From: Heterodera schachtii
Lineage: Eukaryota > Nematoda > Chromadorea > Rhabditida > Heteroderidae
DNA: 64,000 nucleotides
Direction of reading: 5' to 3'
Assembly: GCA_023374025.1 (NCBI GenBank)
Contig: SIJG01000121.1
Coordinates: forward strand, 76,705 to 140,704
Below are positions 20,757 to 32,021 of this stretch, in pieces. The position numbers and the translations under genes were made by a program. The notes beneath the pieces are model-generated. The model worked only from the letters and a program-made list of their open reading frames with translations, did not search any database and was not told where the DNA came from. How positions within the stretch are numbered: position 1 is the first letter of the stretch; every line of letters begins with the position of its first letter.

Positions 20757-22311
20757 TCAGCGATCACTTGGCCCGGGAGAAGCGGCGTCGAGGAGAAGAC
20801 TGAAAAAACATTGTTAAATTGTTGATTTGGACGACTCATAAACAAAATGATTTTTTTAAGAATTGTTCACCCATCGTCGAATCCGCCATCGTTGATCCGA
20901 ATGTCAATTGGGTTCTGTCGAGCACTCAATGCTTCCCATACATTTCTCCAATTTCGCTCATCCCACACAATTGGACAACGGATGAGCCAAAAAGCATTAG
21001 CAGATTGTTTAAGTGTCAATTTCTCCTCAGTCACTTCGTTGATGCGATCAAATGGCACAACAGAGTCAAGCGGAGAAGACAGCGGAAAGTTAAAAGCAAT
21101 GCGAAAAGTAACCGGCGAAGAAGCATTGGAAAATGCCTTAAAATGTGTCAAAAAATATATAGAAAAAAACAAATAAATAGGGATAATCACACCGCTTTAA
21201 TCTGTTCCATCGTTGACAACCATTGCTCATCCGGTGAATTAACAGAGCATCGAAGCTCCTTCGGCAGACCATTCGGACGAAACAACCACCATTTTGCCAC
21301 CATTTGACCATCCGACGCATTGGCACTTTCATCGGGCGGAAAAGCGGGCAGAATGACGTCATCGAAAAAGACATAGCAAAGTGATTGACAGTCGTTGATC
21401 AGTGACGGAGCCAATTGACGCAAACGACGAAAAGCGATGGAGTTCAAAAACATCGCACGCATAGAATTGCGGAACATTGGCCAAATGTTAAGCAAAACAA
21501 AGTCCAAAATGCGAACATTTTCGGTGCTAATGTACAAATCCGTTGAACAAATGGCGAAAAAAACGGTGAATCGGAGAAATGCGATGACATTTTGATCGAT
21601 GTAACTGAAATTCGGAAAACTTAGACGAAAAATCCAAATTAATCAGTTTTTTTACAGGATCTGAATGTCTCGGAATCCGATGACTTTGTTCGGCAACGGA
21701 TTTTGCGGGATTGGCAATGGATTTCCATCGGATTTGACAATTTGCATTTGCTTGGTCCCATTTTCTTCAATGTCCCATTGAATAAAAAATTGTTTGTTCA
21801 ATTTCCATTTGCGTGTCTTGAAGTGTTCGTCGACGATGCAGTTAAAGCGGCGGTTGATCAGTGCAATTTCAAGGCCGAGCTGAGAAGGCGCAAGAAAATC
21901 GAACACCAAAAGCCAACAATCGCTGCAGATAAAGCTGAAAAATTGAAGAATTTTTATGAATTTTTGTTGAATTTATTTTACATTTCTTTTTTGTGAGGAC
22001 GTCGTCGTTTTTTGGCATTGTCCAAAAAGAACCAAAAAAGAATGGTGGCATAATTGACCAATAGAAGAAACACGGTAGACCAACTGAAAATGAATTTGTG
22101 GAAATTAATCAATTATTAATTAGGAAAAGGAAAAGCATCAAAGCGGGGGAATTCAAATGTGAAGTTTTAGCTTCCAAAAAAGCTAATCTTTCAAAAATGC
22201 TTTTGAAATTTTCATCTCCCAATTCTGGTCAAAAGTGAAGCAAAAGAAAATGCAAAATGTCAGAAGAAAAAAAAGAAATAGGTAATAAACGTACAGAAAT
22301 TCTGAAGACAT
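20757..22311 (-). CDS. Group B F-box-like protein with N-terminal membrane anchor (372 aa)
   Basis: Six exons in frame: 22311-22295, 22083-21982, 21934-21656, 21604-21193, 21136-20871 and 20799-20757. The N-terminus MSSEFLWSTVFLLLVNYATI-LFWFF is a transmembrane segment followed by the basic stretch KKRRRPHKK, which predicts the rest lies in the cytosol. Then FICSDCWLLVFDFLAPSQLG (F-box-like), YIDQNVIAFL, LLNIWPMFRNSM, ANASDGQMVAKW, PFDRINEVTEEKLTL, LIRCPIVWDERNW and the LLLDAASPGPSDR tail. A minus-strand TATA box lies at 22384-22391, about 75 bases before the start. The gene diverges from a peptide gene whose ATG is 235 bases away. Adaptor function is inferred. Confidence 0.87.
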
Positions 22312-22546
22312 TTGCAGGAACAAATGACCGGAAATGGACGAATGAATGAATGGAATAAAGAGGAGGAGGAGAAAAAAAGGGCATTTTTATACTAAAATAT
22401 TAGCGCAGCAGTTCGGTGGTGGGAAAAGTCGGCGTTTGTCGGGTATAAAAAGGAACGGATCGTTTCACGCGAATGCCATTCTATGTAATATTCTCTGTAT
22501 TAAAGAGAACTTTTATTTGACTGATTTTTCCTCTCCTTTTTATGCC
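22312..22546. promoter_or_regulatory. Bidirectional promoter, copy 1
   Basis: The interval between the minus-strand B gene start (22311) and the plus-strand peptide ATG (22547). It contains TTTTTATA (22384-22391, a TATA box on the minus strand) and TATAAAA (22444-22450, on the plus strand). Between them is a conserved block ACTAAAATATTAGCG ... GTCGGCGTTTGTCGGG that recurs at 26680-26750 and 31850-31920. Confidence 0.75.
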
Positions 22547-22621
22547 ATGGCTTCCAACAATAATACTAAATTATTTCAGCAACAAAATAACAACAGCAGC
22601 AGCAGGTGTTGTGATTTTTGA
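22547..22621 (+). pseudogene. Secreted-peptide gene copy lacking its signal sequence
   Basis: ATG 22547 opens MASNNNTKLFQQQNNNSSSR and ends CCDF. The intact copy at 32022 has the same start (MASNNNN) and the same Q/N-rich tail with CCDF, but about twenty hydrophobic codons of the signal peptide lie between them. Here those codons are deleted, which leaves 24 residues. The TATA box at 22444 and the flanks are kept. It is transcribable in principle but the product would not be secreted. Confidence 0.65.
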
Positions 22622-23227
22622 AATCCAAAATTGAAATTAACGAAAATTAAACACGGAAATCCCAAGGGATGGAGAGGAGTGGGGACGCGGTCGAAATTTG
22701 CGTACTTGGCGAATTCTTCGCAACATTCTCTACCACGTTCGATTCTCTTCTGTGGCGGATGCCAAAATTTTCCGAATCGGAATTCCAATTAATTTTATGT
22801 GTAATACATACATATTTTTACATGACGGCGAAATTGTGGATGGATTACGGATGATAAAAAGATAATGGGGTAATACTGGAGAATTGGTGTCCCGGCGAAA
22901 AATAAATTTAAAATTTATCTTTTCGAGTTTTGTAGCGTAAAATAATACGCTAATTATGCATCTGAGCTCAGATCGAAAAATCATTGATCCTATGGTTTTT
23001 CATCAATTAGTTGATTTTTTAGATAAATTTTCACGTAAGAAAACATGAAACATGCATTATAGGGATTTCGGAGTCACTGATCAGTGATCACGAATATGAC
23101 CTTAGTTTTTTAAACATTTCAATTGGTATTAAAAGTATATTGCATTCGAACGAAAGAAGCAACAAATGAAAATGAGAGCATTAAATCCGTTTCCAATTTG
23201 AGATCGTCGACCATTTCTCAAATATAA
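22622..23227. other. Intergenic, no gene seen
   Basis: The first 60 bases (ACGAAAATTAAACACGGAAA) match the 3' flank of the other peptide copies at 27440 and 32210. The rest is AT-rich and without coding signal. Confidence 0.5.
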
Positions 23228-24943
23228 TTAATTTTCGTTGCTTTCATCCGCTTCTTCTTTCTCTTCTTCCGCTGCTGGTGGCGACAATGGCCTAAAATTA
23301 AAAATAAATATATTTTTTGACAAAAATTGCTGTCGCTGCTCACCCAATGGATTTATTGATGCCATTCGACAAATTAAATGTGACTTCGTTCAATTTGTCG
23401 TCCCAATTTTCGTCGTCGTTTTTCCATTGAATCGCTGCCGCCTTTTCACTAATTGGGCATCGCTTCAACAGCCAATCACTAATGAATCCATCATCGCTAT
23501 CTTCTTCAAGCGCTAACAATGTCAGCTTTTCTTTGGTCCGTTCGTTCACCAATTCAAATGGCTCAATTGAGTTTGCTGACGCTTCAAAATTAATTTTGTA
23601 ACTAACAGAAGAATTGGTGGCACGCAGAAATGTCTAAACAAATTTGGAATAGCGCAAATCAAAAAGCAATCAGTCAGATGTTTAATGAATAGGGCGAGGG
23701 GTTTTTAAGTTTCGGGCTTAACCAACTCCGTACCAGACAAGTTTAGGAAGCCATAGCTTTTTTCTCAGTTGACCAAGTTCAACAATCTTGATATCATTAG
23801 AAAGCTCTTCACAGGCTCTATTAGCCTACCAATAATTACAGAGAATGCCGAACTGAAAAAAAGATTAAGATAAAAAACTTAGAAAATTCTGCCTTTTTTG
23901 CGGTATTCGAGCGACAACTTTTTTGTGAGCTGCTTAATCGTTTAGTAATAGCTTAAAATATCTCGAAACATCCAGAGCTTTCGAATGATATCAAGATTGT
24001 TGGATTCGGTCAACTGAGAAAAAAGTTATGGCTCCATAAAAATGTCGGGGACGAAAGACGCGATCACATTTTGGCGACTTGTTTAAAATTTTCAAAAATT
24101 AACACACCTCCTTGAAACTGTTGACCCAATCCAAGTGTCCTTCTTCGGTAAAGTATTCGCAAAACAATCGCTTCGGCTGTCCATTTTTGCTCGGCGTGTG
24201 CAACCATTTGGACAACGCTTGGCGAGCAGTTGCGTTTGGCCCATCATCAGCAATTACGCCGGGGAACAGACCACCAGAATCAATTGAATGCAACTGATTG
24301 AGATCAGTGAGAAGTGTCGGTGAAATACGACGACGCAAAATGTCCAAATAACCGCCACTGATAAAGCTCAGATGGCGAATGTTGGTAGCAAAAATTGGAC
24401 AAATTTCACTGGCCAAAACATCCCAAATCGGCTGGTTATCTTCGGTATTCCATGACGACAATACAGCCAAGTTCAATTTGGTGCCCATTCTGTCCCAAAT
24501 TTGCTGATTGGAACGAAGAAATGCAATGACGGAATGATCAATGTAGCTGAAGAAATATAAAAATATGCTTTAAAATACACGAAGTTTAGAAAATTACTCA
24601 ATCCGAAGGTCTTTAATGCGAATTTTGTTGGGCAGCGGACAGTCGGGAAACGGAAAATCCACAGCATTCAAACCGGCACAAAGCTTCGCTTTTGGTCTTG
24701 CTGTGTACTTGCTAATTGTGATTGTTCTCCAAATTGTCAATTCCGTTGCTTTTCCATCAAAATGTTTGTCCACTAAAATGTCGAAACGGTCGGAAAGCAA
24801 TGCCATTTTGAGTCCGAGTTGAGCATGGTCAAATGATGGGAGAATGTCCATCCAAACGTCGCCACAAATCCAACTGAAACATGGAAAAGAATTGGGTAAA
24901 TGAAAATTTTAATTTTTTAAAGATTTCCTTACCGTCGGTTCAT
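23228..24943 (-). CDS. Group A F-box-like protein (359 aa)
   Basis: Exons 24943-24933, 24873-24598, 24546-24108, 23633-23344 and 23291-23228, all in frame. The 11-nt first exon gives MNR plus two bases. Motifs in order: ICGDVWMDILPSFDHAQLGL, LALLSDRF-type helix, DFPFPDCPLPNKIRI; YIDHSVIAFL, NQPIWDVLASEICPIFATN, DGPNATARQALSKWLHTP, WVNSFKE; PFELVNERTKEKLTLL, WLLKRCPISEKAAAIQW; tail PLSPPAAEEEKEEADESNEN. The third intron is about 470 bp instead of 50-60 because it holds a foldback element (23751-24036). All conserved blocks are present, so the gene is probably functional. Adaptor function is inferred from the F-box-like opening. Confidence 0.86.
23751..24036. mobile_element. Foldback element inside an intron
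   Basis: CCATAGCTTTTTTCTCAGTT plus GACC...AACAATCTTGATATCATT-AGAAAGCTC at 23751-23808 pairs with GAGCTTTCGAATGATATCAA plus GATTGTTGGATTCGGTCAACTGAGAAAAAAG at 23979-24036. The stem is about 58 bp. It carries the TATCATTCGAAAGCT word of the foldback family. Confidence 0.75.
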
Positions 24944-25954
24944 TTTTGTGATTTAATTTTCACACTTTTGCCGTTTTACAATTGATTAATGCCAGAACAA
25001 ATATGTAATTATCTTGAAAAAATTACTTTCTAAACAATAAACAAAACATCTTAAATTTATAATCACTGAAAACGAACTGAAAACTTTTTACAAACATTTA
25101 TTGGTTTTCAATGTTTTAGATTCTTAGACCTTTTCCATTTTTTTAAAATTTTTCAAAAGATGGGAAAATGTCCATCCACACGTCGCCACAAATCCAACTG
25201 AAATGCGTGCAAAAAAAATTACTGAAAAGAGAAATTGGCAGTTTTTGCAGTTTAATGGGCCCAACGAAAAACAAAAACGGTGAGAAAATCTTGAAAATAT
25301 TGCAAACTAAAAGCCATAAACCCAACTCGTACTGCGATTTGAGATAAATTTCTATTTTTCACAGTAGAGTTGGGTTTTTGCCAATGATTTTGTCTCAAAA
25401 GCCCCCCTCCGCACAGTGTTTTTTTTCGTAAGGGCTCACGAAAATACAAAAGTGCCAAAAACCCTTTCATTTAAAAATTTCTCACATTTTTTTTCTTTAA
25501 TTGCCGGTTCATTTTGCGGCAATTAACAGCACAATTATTGTCGTAAGTTGTGATTGAGAAAAATGATGTAACTAACTAAACAAATTTTATTTATGTTGTG
25601 AAGAAAATAAGCAAAAATAATCAAATATTTTTTATTTTTCAATTTGGTCGCTATAAAATATAAATTTTATGCAGGAAAAACACCTTAGTTGATTTTGATT
25701 TGGGCCAAGGACCACTGTTTTCAACAATATTACTTATTTTCAAAAAATTATATGGGAAGGGTCGAACGGAGAAATTTTTTAAAATTAATTTGTAAGTTGA
25801 TTTTTGTAACAGATTTTGATTAAAAAAAATTTTTTGGCTAAAATTTTGAAAACCTAAAGGAATAAGTGGACCGAAGGTGAGGGAAATTTTGTTTGGTGTG
25901 AAACGGAGAAAAAAATCATCTTGAAAATGTAATATTTCGGCAAAATGTCGCCAA
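24944..25954. other. Intergenic with one short Group A relic
   Basis: 25155-25201 on the minus strand reads as the start of an F-box-like exon with its acceptor (WICGDVWMDIFPSF), and CGGTTCATTTTG near 25505 resembles a first exon. Nothing else of that gene remains. The rest is AT-rich and non-coding. A frame at 25651-26037 lies partly in the foldback element and is not credible. Confidence 0.55.
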
Positions 25955-26411
25955 CGGTCTACCTCAGTTGGGCCGCCACGATTGGGCCGGCACGGTTGGG
26001 CCGTCACGTTTGGGCCGGCACGGTTGGGCCCCAGCATAGTTTTCCACTATAACTTTCTATTTTTCTTTGTCAACTAAATCCAACATTGTTGGTATCATTC
26101 GAAAGCTTAATGTGTTTAGAAACTTTTTCTAAGCTATTGCTTCGCGATTAGACAAATACCAAAAAAGTTATACATGAAAATTTCGAAAAACTCAAAATTT
26201 TGAAGTTTTTCCTTAATAAAAATTTTTCTAGGCTTTAAAATCTATCCGCTTTTGTAAAGCTAATAGATTATGTGAAGAGCTTTCGAATGATACCAACAAT
26301 GTTGGATTTGGATGTCAAAGAAAAAAGCTATTATGGAAAATCATGCTGGGGCCCAACCGTGCCGGCCCAAACGTGACGGCCCAACCGTGCCGGCCCAACT
26401 GAGCGGTTCCG
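25955..26411. mobile_element. Foldback transposon with 8-bp target duplication
   Basis: GTCGCCAA stands on both sides (25947-25954, 26412-26419). The ends CGGTCTACCTCAGTTGGGCC and GGCCCAACTGAGCGGTTCCG are imperfect inverted repeats. The arms contain three to five GGGCCGGCACGGTT-type tandem units, then CCCCAGCAT, AACTTT and TCCAACATTGTTGGTATCAT-TCGAAAGCT, all mirrored. The stem is about 150 bp and the loop about 150 bp. There is no protein. An 8-bp duplication suggests hAT-type mobilisation. Confidence 0.8.
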
Positions 26412-26579
26412 GTCGCCAATTAAAAAATGAACATAATGCCATAATATTCATAAAATGATTAATTTCAAAAATCTTTTTGAAATGTCTTTGCATTTTTCGA
26501 AAAATTCAGCGTAAAATGTAATTTTAATGTATACAACGCGTAACCCTACTGATCATGAACTTTTGATTAATTTTAAATT

Positions 26580-26800
26580 TCGTTTTCTGAAGACATTTGC
26601 ATCAACAAAATGACCGGAGAATATAGGGAGAATGGACGAATGAATGAATGGAATGAGGAAGAGGGGAAGAAAAAAGGCATTTTTATACTAAAATATTAGC
26701 ATAGCGCTCCGAACCTTCGGTGGCAAAAGTGGGAGTCGGCGTTTGTCGGCTATACATAAAGAGAAAGGCGATTCATGCGTCGAATGTCTTCCTCAAACCG
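26580..26800. promoter_or_regulatory. Relic of the bidirectional promoter, copy 2
   Basis: On the minus strand ATGTCTTCAGAAAACG at 26596 is the first exon of a Group B gene whose other exons are gone. Then come GGAATGAGGAAGAGG, TTTTTATACTAAAATATTAG (26680-26700) and GTCGGCGTTTGTCGGC, as in the copies at 22312 and 31740. The plus-strand TATA is changed to TATACATAAA. Confidence 0.65.
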
Positions 26801-27283
26801 TGGCATGAGAGCATTTTAGCATTTGGTGACTGCCGACACATTTGTCTTGGACAGAAATTGGATTTTTGAAATGCGAAGTGAAAACGGATGGTTTTAAGAG
26901 ATTCGGATGATAAGTGTTTGGTAAATTATCATTTTTCTTGCTGATATTTCCATGCATTTGAATCGATTTAGAACCATAAAGATGGATTTAGGTGAAAAAT
27001 GAATTTTCGACTTTTGTTCGAGTCCAAGTCCGGCATTCGAAACTGGTCGAAATGGATGTTATATTAATGATCAACGACCCGAATACGTTTGGGAGCACGT
27101 TTTTATCGAAAAAAATAAAGAAAATTTTTCCAAACTGTGCAAGTACCCAACAGGGATGTTGCAAGTTTCGCTTTTTTTTGGGCCTTTCGCTTTCGCTTTT
27201 TGGCTGAAAAGCGAAATAAAAGTACACCACTAAGATTGGGTTTTTAAAATAAAACAATGGCATTTTCGTGGGAGAAAAAGCAA

Positions 27284-27396
27284 AAAAATTGCTCATTTTT
27301 CTCTCCGTCGCATTATTTCTCAACGATGGCTTCTGTCAGCAACAAAACAAAAACTAACAACAAAATCGGTAGCTGGTGCTGTGATTTTTAGCAACA
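27284..27396 (+). pseudogene. Secreted-peptide gene copy, broken
   Basis: TTGCTCATTTTTCTCTCCGT through TTTCTCAACGATGGCTTCTG-TCAGCAACAAAAC is nearly the same as 32050-32110 in the intact gene: signal-peptide core, NDGFCQQQ, then GCTGGTGCTGTGATTTTT. The Met-Ala-Ser-Asn start is lost and in-frame stops interrupt the Q/N part. The 3' flank AAAGGCTCTCCCATTAAAAA also matches. Confidence 0.7.
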
Positions 27397-27807
27397 GCAA
27401 TTTTTGAGATCCATAAAATTTAAAGGCTCTCCCATTAAAAAAAAACGAAAATTAAAGACGTAAATTCCAAGACATGGGTGGAAGGCGACCGCAATTTGCG
27501 TATCACCGGCACCTTTTTCGCCATTCTCTAACGCATTCATTTTTTGGTCCGGTCCCTGTCCTATCCCCGGCGGTACAAATCGTTGAAATATTCTTGGCAA
27601 ACTCGAAAAGTAACGAATACCCTCAGCTTTTTACCGTTTTATCAACAATTACTCACAATTAATTAATTAATTACATACACATAAAATACAACGGAAATGG
27701 ACGAATTTGCGGAGCAAGCAAATGTCAAATACAAACAATTAGGCAATATTTAAATAGCAAAGTGCCAACATCATTTTCGCTCATCATAATCGCATCAATT
27801 AATTGAT
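27397..27807. other. Intergenic, no gene seen
   Basis: 3' flank of the broken peptide copy, then the downstream flank of the B gene at 27808 (TACAAACAATTAGGCAATAT, shared with 14380 and 20650). No coding signal. Confidence 0.55.
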
Positions 27808-29841
27808 TCATTTCTTCTGATGATCACTTGTTCCGGGAGAAGCGGCGTCGAGAAGACTGAAAAAACGATGATTATTCCATTGCAAATTATAATTTAATGG
27901 CATTTTATGAGTCAAATCAACTAACTATCCTTGATTTTTTGTACCATAATTCGGCTCTATTATGGTTTGTTCCACATAAATTTTTCGAAAATTTTTTTAT
28001 GTTTTCAAAAGCCATGAAAATATTTTTCCAAGGGTTTTCGAGGTCGTGGATCACTTTCGACCAATTCCAAATCCCGGACCCGAACAAAAAATCGAAAACT
28101 CAGTTTCTGATTTTCACATTTTTAGTTCAAACTTTGTTTAAATCCACAGAAACGACTGAAAGTCATCATTGCTTCAATAAAAAATCATTTGAAGATGAAC
28201 CATTTTAGACTAAAGATATAATATTCGAAAAGTTGAATTTTCGATTTTTTTTTTTTTGTTCGAGTTCGGGTCCGGTATTCCACCATAATAGAGCCCACAA
28301 TTCTATCCATTCCAAAACAAATCGTACGTTTTTGGATACGAATTGAAAGCATAATTTCTAGGCAAAATTGTCGACGATTGGACTCAAAAACATTAAACAT
28401 TTTTAAATTGTTCACCAATCGTCGTATCCGCCATCTTTGATCACAATGTCAATTGGGTTCTGTCGAGCTTTGGATGCATCCGTCATATTTTTCCACTTTC
28501 TCCAATCCCACGCAATTGGACAACGGATGAGCCAAAAGTCATTTGCTGATTGCAGAAGATACAATTTCTCTCCAGTCACTTCGTTGATCAGATCAAATGG
28601 CACAACGGAGTCAATCGGAGAAGACATCAGAAAGTGAATGCAAAAAGAAACCGGAGAAGAAGCATTGGAAAATGCCTAAAAATGGAACAAAAAATCATAG
28701 AAAAACTAATGAAATTGTTGGGAATAATCCACCGTTTTGAGCTGTTCAATCGTTGACGACCATTGATCCGGTGAATTCGCAATGCATTTGATCCACTTCG
28801 GCACACCATCCGGACGAGGCGTAAACACCCATTTGGTCACCGCTTGTCCATCCGACGCATTTGCACTTTCATCGGGCGGAAATTCGGGGAAAATGCCGTC
28901 ATCAAACAACACAGAGTGAAGTGATGGACAATCGTTAAGAAGTGACGGGGCCAATTGGCGCAAACGGCGAAAAGCGATGGTATTCAAAAACATCAGATGC
29001 ATTGAATGGCGAAACATTGGCCAAATGTTGAGCAAAACGAAGTCCAAAATGCGAACATTTTCAGTGCGAATGTACAAAACCGTTGAACAAACGGCGAAAA
29101 AACGGTGAAAACGGCGGAGAAATGCGATGACATTTTGACCGATGTAGCTGAAAATGTGAGTCACTCATAAATAAAAAAATCTGGATGATCGGCTTCTTAC
29201 GCGACTGTAATGCCACTGAATCCGATGATTTTGTTCGGCAACGGATTTTGCGGGATTGGCAATGGATTTCCATCGGATTTGGCGATATGCATTTTCTTGG
29301 TGCCATTCTCTCCAATTTCGTGGCAAATTTGCATTTTGCCCAATTTCCATTTGCGTGTCTTGAAGTGTTCGTCCACTCGGAGGTCAAAGCGACGGCTGAT
29401 CAGTGCAATTTCGAGGCCAAGTTGAGAAGGCGCAAGAAAATCGAACACCAAAAGCCAACAATCGCCGCAGATAAAGCTGAAAAATTGAAGAATTTTTATA
29501 AAATTTCCAAATTTTTCAATTTTATTTACATTTCTTTGTGAGGACGTAGTCGTTTTTTGACATGGCCAAAAAAGAACCAAAAAAGAATGGTGGCACAGCC
29601 GACCAACAGAAGAGTCACGGCACACCAACTGAAAAATAAATTGGGGAAATTAATGAATGAAAGGGTCAAAAGGTTAAGACGAAGACGAGGAAGTAAAATG
29701 TGAAGTTTTAGCCTCCAAAAAGCTAATCTTTCAAAAATGATTTTGAAATTTTCATCTCACAATTCAGGCCAAATATTGAGCAAAAGAAATACGAAATGCC
29801 ATTAAAAAGAAACAATAAACGTACAGAATTTCTGCAGACAT
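27808..29841 (-). CDS. Group B F-box-like protein with N-terminal membrane anchor (371 aa)
   Basis: Six exons in frame: 29841-29825, 29628-29530, 29476-29201, 29147-28733, 28675-28416 and 27856-27808. The N-terminus MSAEILWCAVTLLLVGCATI-LFWFFF is hydrophobic, followed by KKRLRPHK. Then FICGDCWLLVFDFLAPSQLG, ISRRFDLRVDEHF; YIGQNVIAFL, LLNIWPMFRHSM, ANASDGQAVTKW; PFDLINEVTGEKLYLL, LIRCPIAWDWRKW; tail LLDAASPGTSDHQKK. The last intron is 559 bp, enlarged by a dispersed repeat (28020-28290). A minus-strand TATA box is at 29919-29925. No peptide gene follows on the other side here. Very close to the gene at 20757. Adaptor function is inferred. Confidence 0.86.
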
Positions 29842-30448
29842 TTGCAGCAGCAAAATGACCGGAAAATATTAGGAAGAATGAATGAATGGAATGAAGAGGA
29901 GGAGGAGAAAAAGGGGCATTTTATACTAAAAAAGTTACTAACAAATACAATACAATGTTAAGGTGCTGCTGCGTAAAAAAAATTGACGAAATTTATTTTC
30001 AATGGCACCGCCCGTGGAAAAAGAAAATCCAACATTTTTGATATCGTTCGAAAGCTTAACATGTTTAGAAGCTTTTTCTAAGCTATTGCTTCGCGATTAA
30101 ACAATTACCAAAAAAGTTAGACATGAAAATTTCGAAAAAGTCGAAATTTTTGAAGTTTTTTCTTCATAAAATTTTTTCCAGGCTTGAAAATCTATCCGCT
30201 TTTTTAAGGCTAATCGAGCATGATAAGAGCTTTCGATTGATACCAAGATTGTTGGATGAAAACCAATAAAATTGGTTTTTAGGCCTCCGATAAACATTTA
30301 TCCAAATTTCAATTCACCATCCTAAAAATTATCGGCCATTTCTCAAGTATATTGAACAAAAATTCTAAAACAAACAGACAAATAAATAAAGCATTTCTGA
30401 TGAGAGAGCATCAAATCAACAAATATAGGTAATTATTTTTCGTTGCTT
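29842..30448. other. Upstream region and half a foldback element
   Basis: 29842-29945 is the promoter side of the B gene (GAAGAGGAGGAGG, TTTTATACT). At 30004 the words ATGGCACCGCCCGTGGAAAAA match the start of the Group A gene at 16427 for about 20 bases only. 30015-30260 is a foldback-family copy (TATCGTTCGAAAGCTTAACA ... AAGAGCTTTCGATTGATACC). Confidence 0.6.
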
Positions 30449-31739
30449 TCATTCGTCCGCTTTTTCTTTTTCTTCCGTTGGTGGCGAAAATGGCCTTAAA
30501 TTGAGTTTTGTTTTCAATAAAATCAAATGCTGTTTGCTTCTGCTTACCCAAAACATTTGCCACGCCACAAAGCAAATTTGACTTTGTTCAATTTGTCGTC
30601 CAAATTTTCGTCGTTTTCCCATTGAATCGCCGCCGTCTCCCCAATTGGGCATCGCTTCAACAGCCAATTAAAAGCATCTTTTTCCTCCAGCAGTGTCAGC
30701 TTTTCTTTGGTCCGTTCGTTCACCGATTCAAATGGCTCAATTGGCATTGTTCTCACATGATCAATTCGAATAATGTAACTGACGGAAGAATTGGTGGCAC
30801 GGAGAAATGCCTAAACAAAAAGAAAACGCAAATTAAGGTAATTAATTAATTAGTCAGTCAGTCGTCTAATGAATTATGGCCGGCCACCTCTTTCAAATTG
30901 TTGACCCATTCAAGAATTGATCCATCAAAATAATCAAAGAAACGCAATCGCTTCGGTTGGCCATTTTTGCTCGGAATGTGTAACCATTTGGACAACACTT
31001 GGCCAGCAGTTGCATTTGGCCCATCATCAGCAATTACGTCGGGTAATAGAACACCAGAATCGATTGAATTCAGATGATTGAGATCAGTGAGAATTGTCGG
31101 TGAAGTGCGGCGACGCAAATTGTCCAAATGATCGCGACCGGCAATGCCCAAATGGCGAATATTTGGCGCAAAAATGGGCCAAATTTGACGGATAAAAACA
31201 TTCCAAATTGGCTGAGTATCACTTTCATTTCCGTATGAATGCACATACAATTTCAATTTGGTACCCATTCTGTCCCAAATTTGTTTGTTGGAACGGAGAA
31301 ATTCAATGACGGAATGATCAATGTACCTGAAAAAAAGGGGGGGGGGGAAATTGATACAATAACACTTCTGTACAGAAATATTTAAATTACAAAATCTGAA
31401 GGTCCTTAAAGCGGATTTTGTTTGGCAGTGGATGGTCCGGCAACACAAAATGCACAAATCTGCCCTTGATCAGTACAGACAGTTTCGCTTTTGGTCCTTC
31501 GTCCTTCTGAATTGTTATTTCTCTCCAAATTGTTAATTCCGTCGTTATTCCATCAAAATGTGTGTCCACAAGCGCATCAAAACGGTAAGAAAGCAATGCC
31601 ATTTTGAGTCCGAGTTGGGGACGGTCAAATGATGGGAAAATGTCCATCCAAACGTCACTACAAATCCAACTGAAACAATGGGAAAAAATTGGGTAAACAC
31701 AAAATTTTAATTTTTAAAATTTCTTCACCGTCTGTTCAT
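30449..31739 (-). CDS. Group A F-box-like protein (345 aa)
   Basis: Exons 31739-31729, 31669-31391, 31326-30888, 30810-30548 and 30494-30449, in frame with GT-AG introns. The first exon is 11 nt (ATGAACAGACG). Motifs: CSDVWMDIFPSFDRPQLGLK, LLSYRFDALVD, LPDHPLPNKIRF; YIDHSVIEFL, QPIWNVFIRQIWPIFAPNIR, DGPNATAGQVLSKWLH, WVNNLKE; PFESVNERTKEKLTLL, WLLKRCPIGETAAIQW; tail PFSPPTEEKEKADE. It diverges from the intact secreted-peptide gene (ATG-to-ATG 282 bp). A minus-strand TATA box is at 31850-31857. All conserved blocks are present. Ubiquitin-ligase adaptor function is inferred. Confidence 0.86.
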
Positions 31740-32021
31740 TTGTTTTGCTGCAATTAGCACACTTTTGCCGTTTTACAATTCATTAGATAATTGGTGTCAC
31801 AAAATTCAGACAGAATATGGAATGAGGAGGAGGAGAAGAAAAAAAGACATTTTTATACTAAAATATTAGCGTAACGCCACGAGAGCCCTCGGGGTGGGAA
31901 AAGTCGGCGTTTGTCGGGTATAAAAAGGAATGGGTCGTTTGACGCGAATGCCATTCAATGTAATATTCTTTTGATCAAAACACCTTTTATTTGTCAGAGT
32001 TTTCCTCTCCGTTTTTTTGTC
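31740..32021. promoter_or_regulatory. Bidirectional promoter, copy 3
   Basis: Between the Group A gene start (31739, minus) and the peptide ATG (32022, plus). TTTTTATA at 31850-31857 is a minus-strand TATA box and TATAAAAA at 31919-31926 a plus-strand one. The block ACTAAAATATTAGCG ... GTCGGCGTTTGTCGGG between them is shared with 22391-22442. The Group A gene here has a Group B-type promoter, since the other copies with this block belong to B genes. Confidence 0.78.
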
